From Candidatus Iainarchaeum sp. (GTDB taxonomy: Archaea > Iainarchaeota > Iainarchaeia > Iainarchaeales > UBA10191): a stretch of DNA of 40,951 nucleotides. Under the pieces are notes generated by a model that ran no database searches, had not been told where the DNA came from, and worked only from the letters and a program-made list of their open reading frames with translations. Positions 39,920-40,951 of this stretch are shown in pieces (position 1 is the stretch's first letter; each line of letters begins with the position of its first letter). Made by a program: the position numbers and the translations under genes. The stretch covers positions 1-40,951 of the forward strand of contig JAUSFL010000019.1 in NCBI GenBank assembly GCA_030649735.1. Reading direction: 5' to 3'.

Positions 39920-40339
39920 TCAAGCTTTTTGATTTTCTTCCTTAATTTTTATTACTGGCCTTTCGCTGTCATGGTCTTTTACAATGTTTATGGAGAGTGC
40001 CTCTTTTTTGCTTTCCCTTTTTAGGTGACAAGGCATACAAATGACAAAATCAGACCATGAGTTCAATTTTGTTTCTACAATCCGGTCATTTTCTTTGTCA
40101 TAAATGCTAAAAGAACTTTCTTTGACGAAATATTGTTCTCTTTCTTTAATCTTCTTTCCGCAATCTTCGCAAGAAATCAGGTTTTCCCCATAGGTGTGAA
40201 TTAGATTATCTAAGTATTTTTTGAGCAGTTCTTCAGGAGTTTTTGAATCTCCGTTTGCTATTTTTGTGAGAATTTTCATTTCATCCTCCGTCAAGTCAAC
40301 GTTTATTTCACTTTTTGCGGTTTTTTCACTTTTCATCAT
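39920..40339 (-). CDS. Helical/zinc-binding small protein, divergent partner A
   Basis: 139 residues. An N-terminal helical part (INVDLTEDEMKILTKIANG then PEELLKKYLDNLIHTYG) resembles a ribbon-helix-helix or similar DNA-binding domain; the second part has CEDC and CMPC, two CxxC pairs about 45 residues apart that could form a zinc-binding treble clef. Start ATG 40339 has GGTGA 4 bases upstream; a longer TTG frame to 40393 is less likely. It shares its architecture, CxxC-(40-45)-CxxC, with the divergent gene at 40456. Function unknown; DNA binding is inferred. Confidence 0.65.
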   Translation of the reverse strand: MMKSEKTAKSEINVDLTEDEMKILTKIANGDSKTPEELLKKYLDNLIHTYGENLISCEDCGKKIKEREQYFVKESSFSIYDKENDRIVETKLNSWSDFVICMPCHLKRESKKEALSINIVKDHDSERPVIKIKEENQKA

Positions 40340-40416
40340 CAAATCACCAGTAGGAATTGGCCCTTCCTTGCTTTTTAAGAGTGTGCGCGACAAAACAATA
40401 GTAATTTGTCATACGT

Positions 40417-40434
40417 GGAGTTATACATTTAAAG
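40417..40434. promoter_or_regulatory. Overlapping TATA elements of the divergent zinc-protein pair
   Basis: ATACATTTAAAG on plus and CTTTAAATGTAT on minus overlap. The plus element is about 25 bases before ATG 40456 (leaderless). The minus element would start a transcript near 40400, 60 bases before ATG 40339. Confidence 0.45.
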
Positions 40435-40455
40435 GGGTTGGTATAAGAATTATTC

Positions 40456-40866
40456 ATGAGCAAACCAAGAAACAGAGACATTTACGCAAAAGAATTGAAC
40501 GATTTACCACTCAGCTTCCGCACGAACAAAAAAAACTTTGTCAAGCTAAAAGAGCTATTAGGAACCACAAATACCAGCAAGGCCATCAACGAAGCAATCA
40601 AACATTATCTATCATCAAAAAACACTCTTGAAAGCAATTATGAATGTGACTCTTGCAATAAAAAAATCCTCAAACAGGAACCTTACTATTGTAACTTAGA
40701 CCAGCTTGAAATACGAACTGATGATGAAATTGTTGTTACTAAAGCGGAACCGGTAAAGATAATCTGTCTAAAATGTGCAAAAAAAGACCCAAAAATACTA
40801 GAATTTATTGAATCAGAAGACAACGGCAAAGGAGATCAAGTAAAAGAAAGCAATCGAATCGAATAA
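40456..40866 (+). CDS. Ribbon-helix-helix plus zinc-binding small protein, divergent partner B
   Basis: 136 residues. Residues about 17-53 (LPLSFRTNKKNFVKLKELLG then SKAINEAIKHYLSS) match a ribbon-helix-helix pattern; residues about 64-105 carry CDSC and CLKC, two CxxC pairs. The ending is acidic (ESEDNGKGDQ). The same two-part layout occurs in the divergent gene at 39920-40339, so the two are probably distant paralogues. Likely leaderless. Possible sequence-specific regulator in this accessory region. Confidence 0.7.
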   Translation: MSKPRNRDIYAKELNDLPLSFRTNKKNFVKLKELLGTTNTSKAINEAIKHYLSSKNTLESNYECDSCNKKILKQEPYYCNLDQLEIRTDDEIVVTKAEPVKIICLKCAKKDPKILEFIESEDNGKGDQVKESNRIE

Positions 40867-40898
40867 TCGAAGATTAAAATGAAAAAGAGTGTATTAAT

Positions 40899-40951
40899 AT
40901 GTCAATAATATTTGTTTATGGAACAATCAAAAAAGGGTACTATAACCACAC
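40899..40951 (+). CDS. Gamma-glutamylcyclotransferase-like protein, 3' end cut by window edge
   Basis: Only the first 17 residues are in the window: MSIIFVYGTIKKGYYNH. F-V-Y-G-T-[LI]-K-x-G-x-x-N-H is the N-terminal nucleotide of the GGCT/AIG2-like fold, whose substrate loop is YGTL. TATA-like ATTAAAAT at about 40873-40880 fits a leaderless ATG. The family includes gamma-glutamylcyclotransferases and gamma-glutamylamine cyclotransferases; which applies cannot be told. Confidence 0.6.
   Translation, partial: MSIIFVYGTIKKGYYNH

Overview
This window looks like a piece of an archaeal chromosome, probably from a small-genome DPANN-type lineage; a Diapherotrites- or Micrarchaeota-like origin is only a guess. 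The archaeal evidence is an archaeal/eukaryotic-type tyrosyl-tRNA synthetase, an archaeo-eukaryotic primase-like protein, a C-terminal PCNA-interaction motif, TrmB-like and ribbon-helix-helix regulators, and many genes whose TATA box lies 25-30 bp before the start codon (leaderless transcripts). Genes inside operons often use a GGTGA ribosome binding site followed by ATG, GTG or TTG. There are two class II tRNAs, Leu(CAA) and Ser(GCT), and no rRNA.

Layout. 1-2176 (+): the end of a NiFe-hydrogenase operon, with the large subunit (cut by the window edge), an MBL-fold protein, a maturation endopeptidase and HypC. 2178-13894 (-): a long aromatic amino-acid operon, read trpE-trpG-trpD-aroD-aroE-aroK-aroA-aroC-chorismate mutase-tyrA, then an EamA transporter and two uncharacterised genes. 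It covers 3-dehydroquinate to chorismate and the first steps towards Trp and Tyr; pheA (15289-16110) adds the Phe branch. 14019-25921: a NadB-like flavoprotein, a cation/proton antiporter, threonine synthase, cysteinyl- and tyrosyl-tRNA synthetases, small zinc-ribbon, Yip1 and acidic proteins, and a primase-like protein. 25978-32486: tRNA-Leu, an AlkD-like protein, an amino-acid permease, a methyltransferase, dapL and lysA (lysine by the diaminopimelate aminotransferase route), a Dabb protein and a DUF523 protein. 32483-35396: argC and a kinase-acetyltransferase fusion resembling bifunctional N-acetylglutamate synthase/kinase, divergent from an ACT-domain regulator with a dyad between them. 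35415-38164: GIY-YIG, SLOG, tRNA-Ser, GNAT, a lipoprotein and a degenerate phosphoesterase-like protein ending in a PIP box.

From about 38.2 kb to the right edge the region looks accessory. It holds a 43-residue ribbon-helix-helix-like protein, a membrane-anchored surface protein bracketed by two inverted repeats of the same 10-12 bp word, a TrmB-like regulator, a divergent pair of ribbon-helix-helix/zinc proteins, and the start of a gamma-glutamylcyclotransferase-like gene.

Together, the core of the window is a biosynthesis block for Trp, Tyr, Phe, Thr, Lys and Arg, with several feedback-type features visible (LLES motif in TrpE, ACT domain in PheA, FDX-ACB-like tail on TyrA, ACT regulator beside argBC). 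The best candidates for undescribed biology are the PIP-box pseudo-phosphoesterase, the stand-alone primase-like protein and the dyad-flanked surface-protein cassette.
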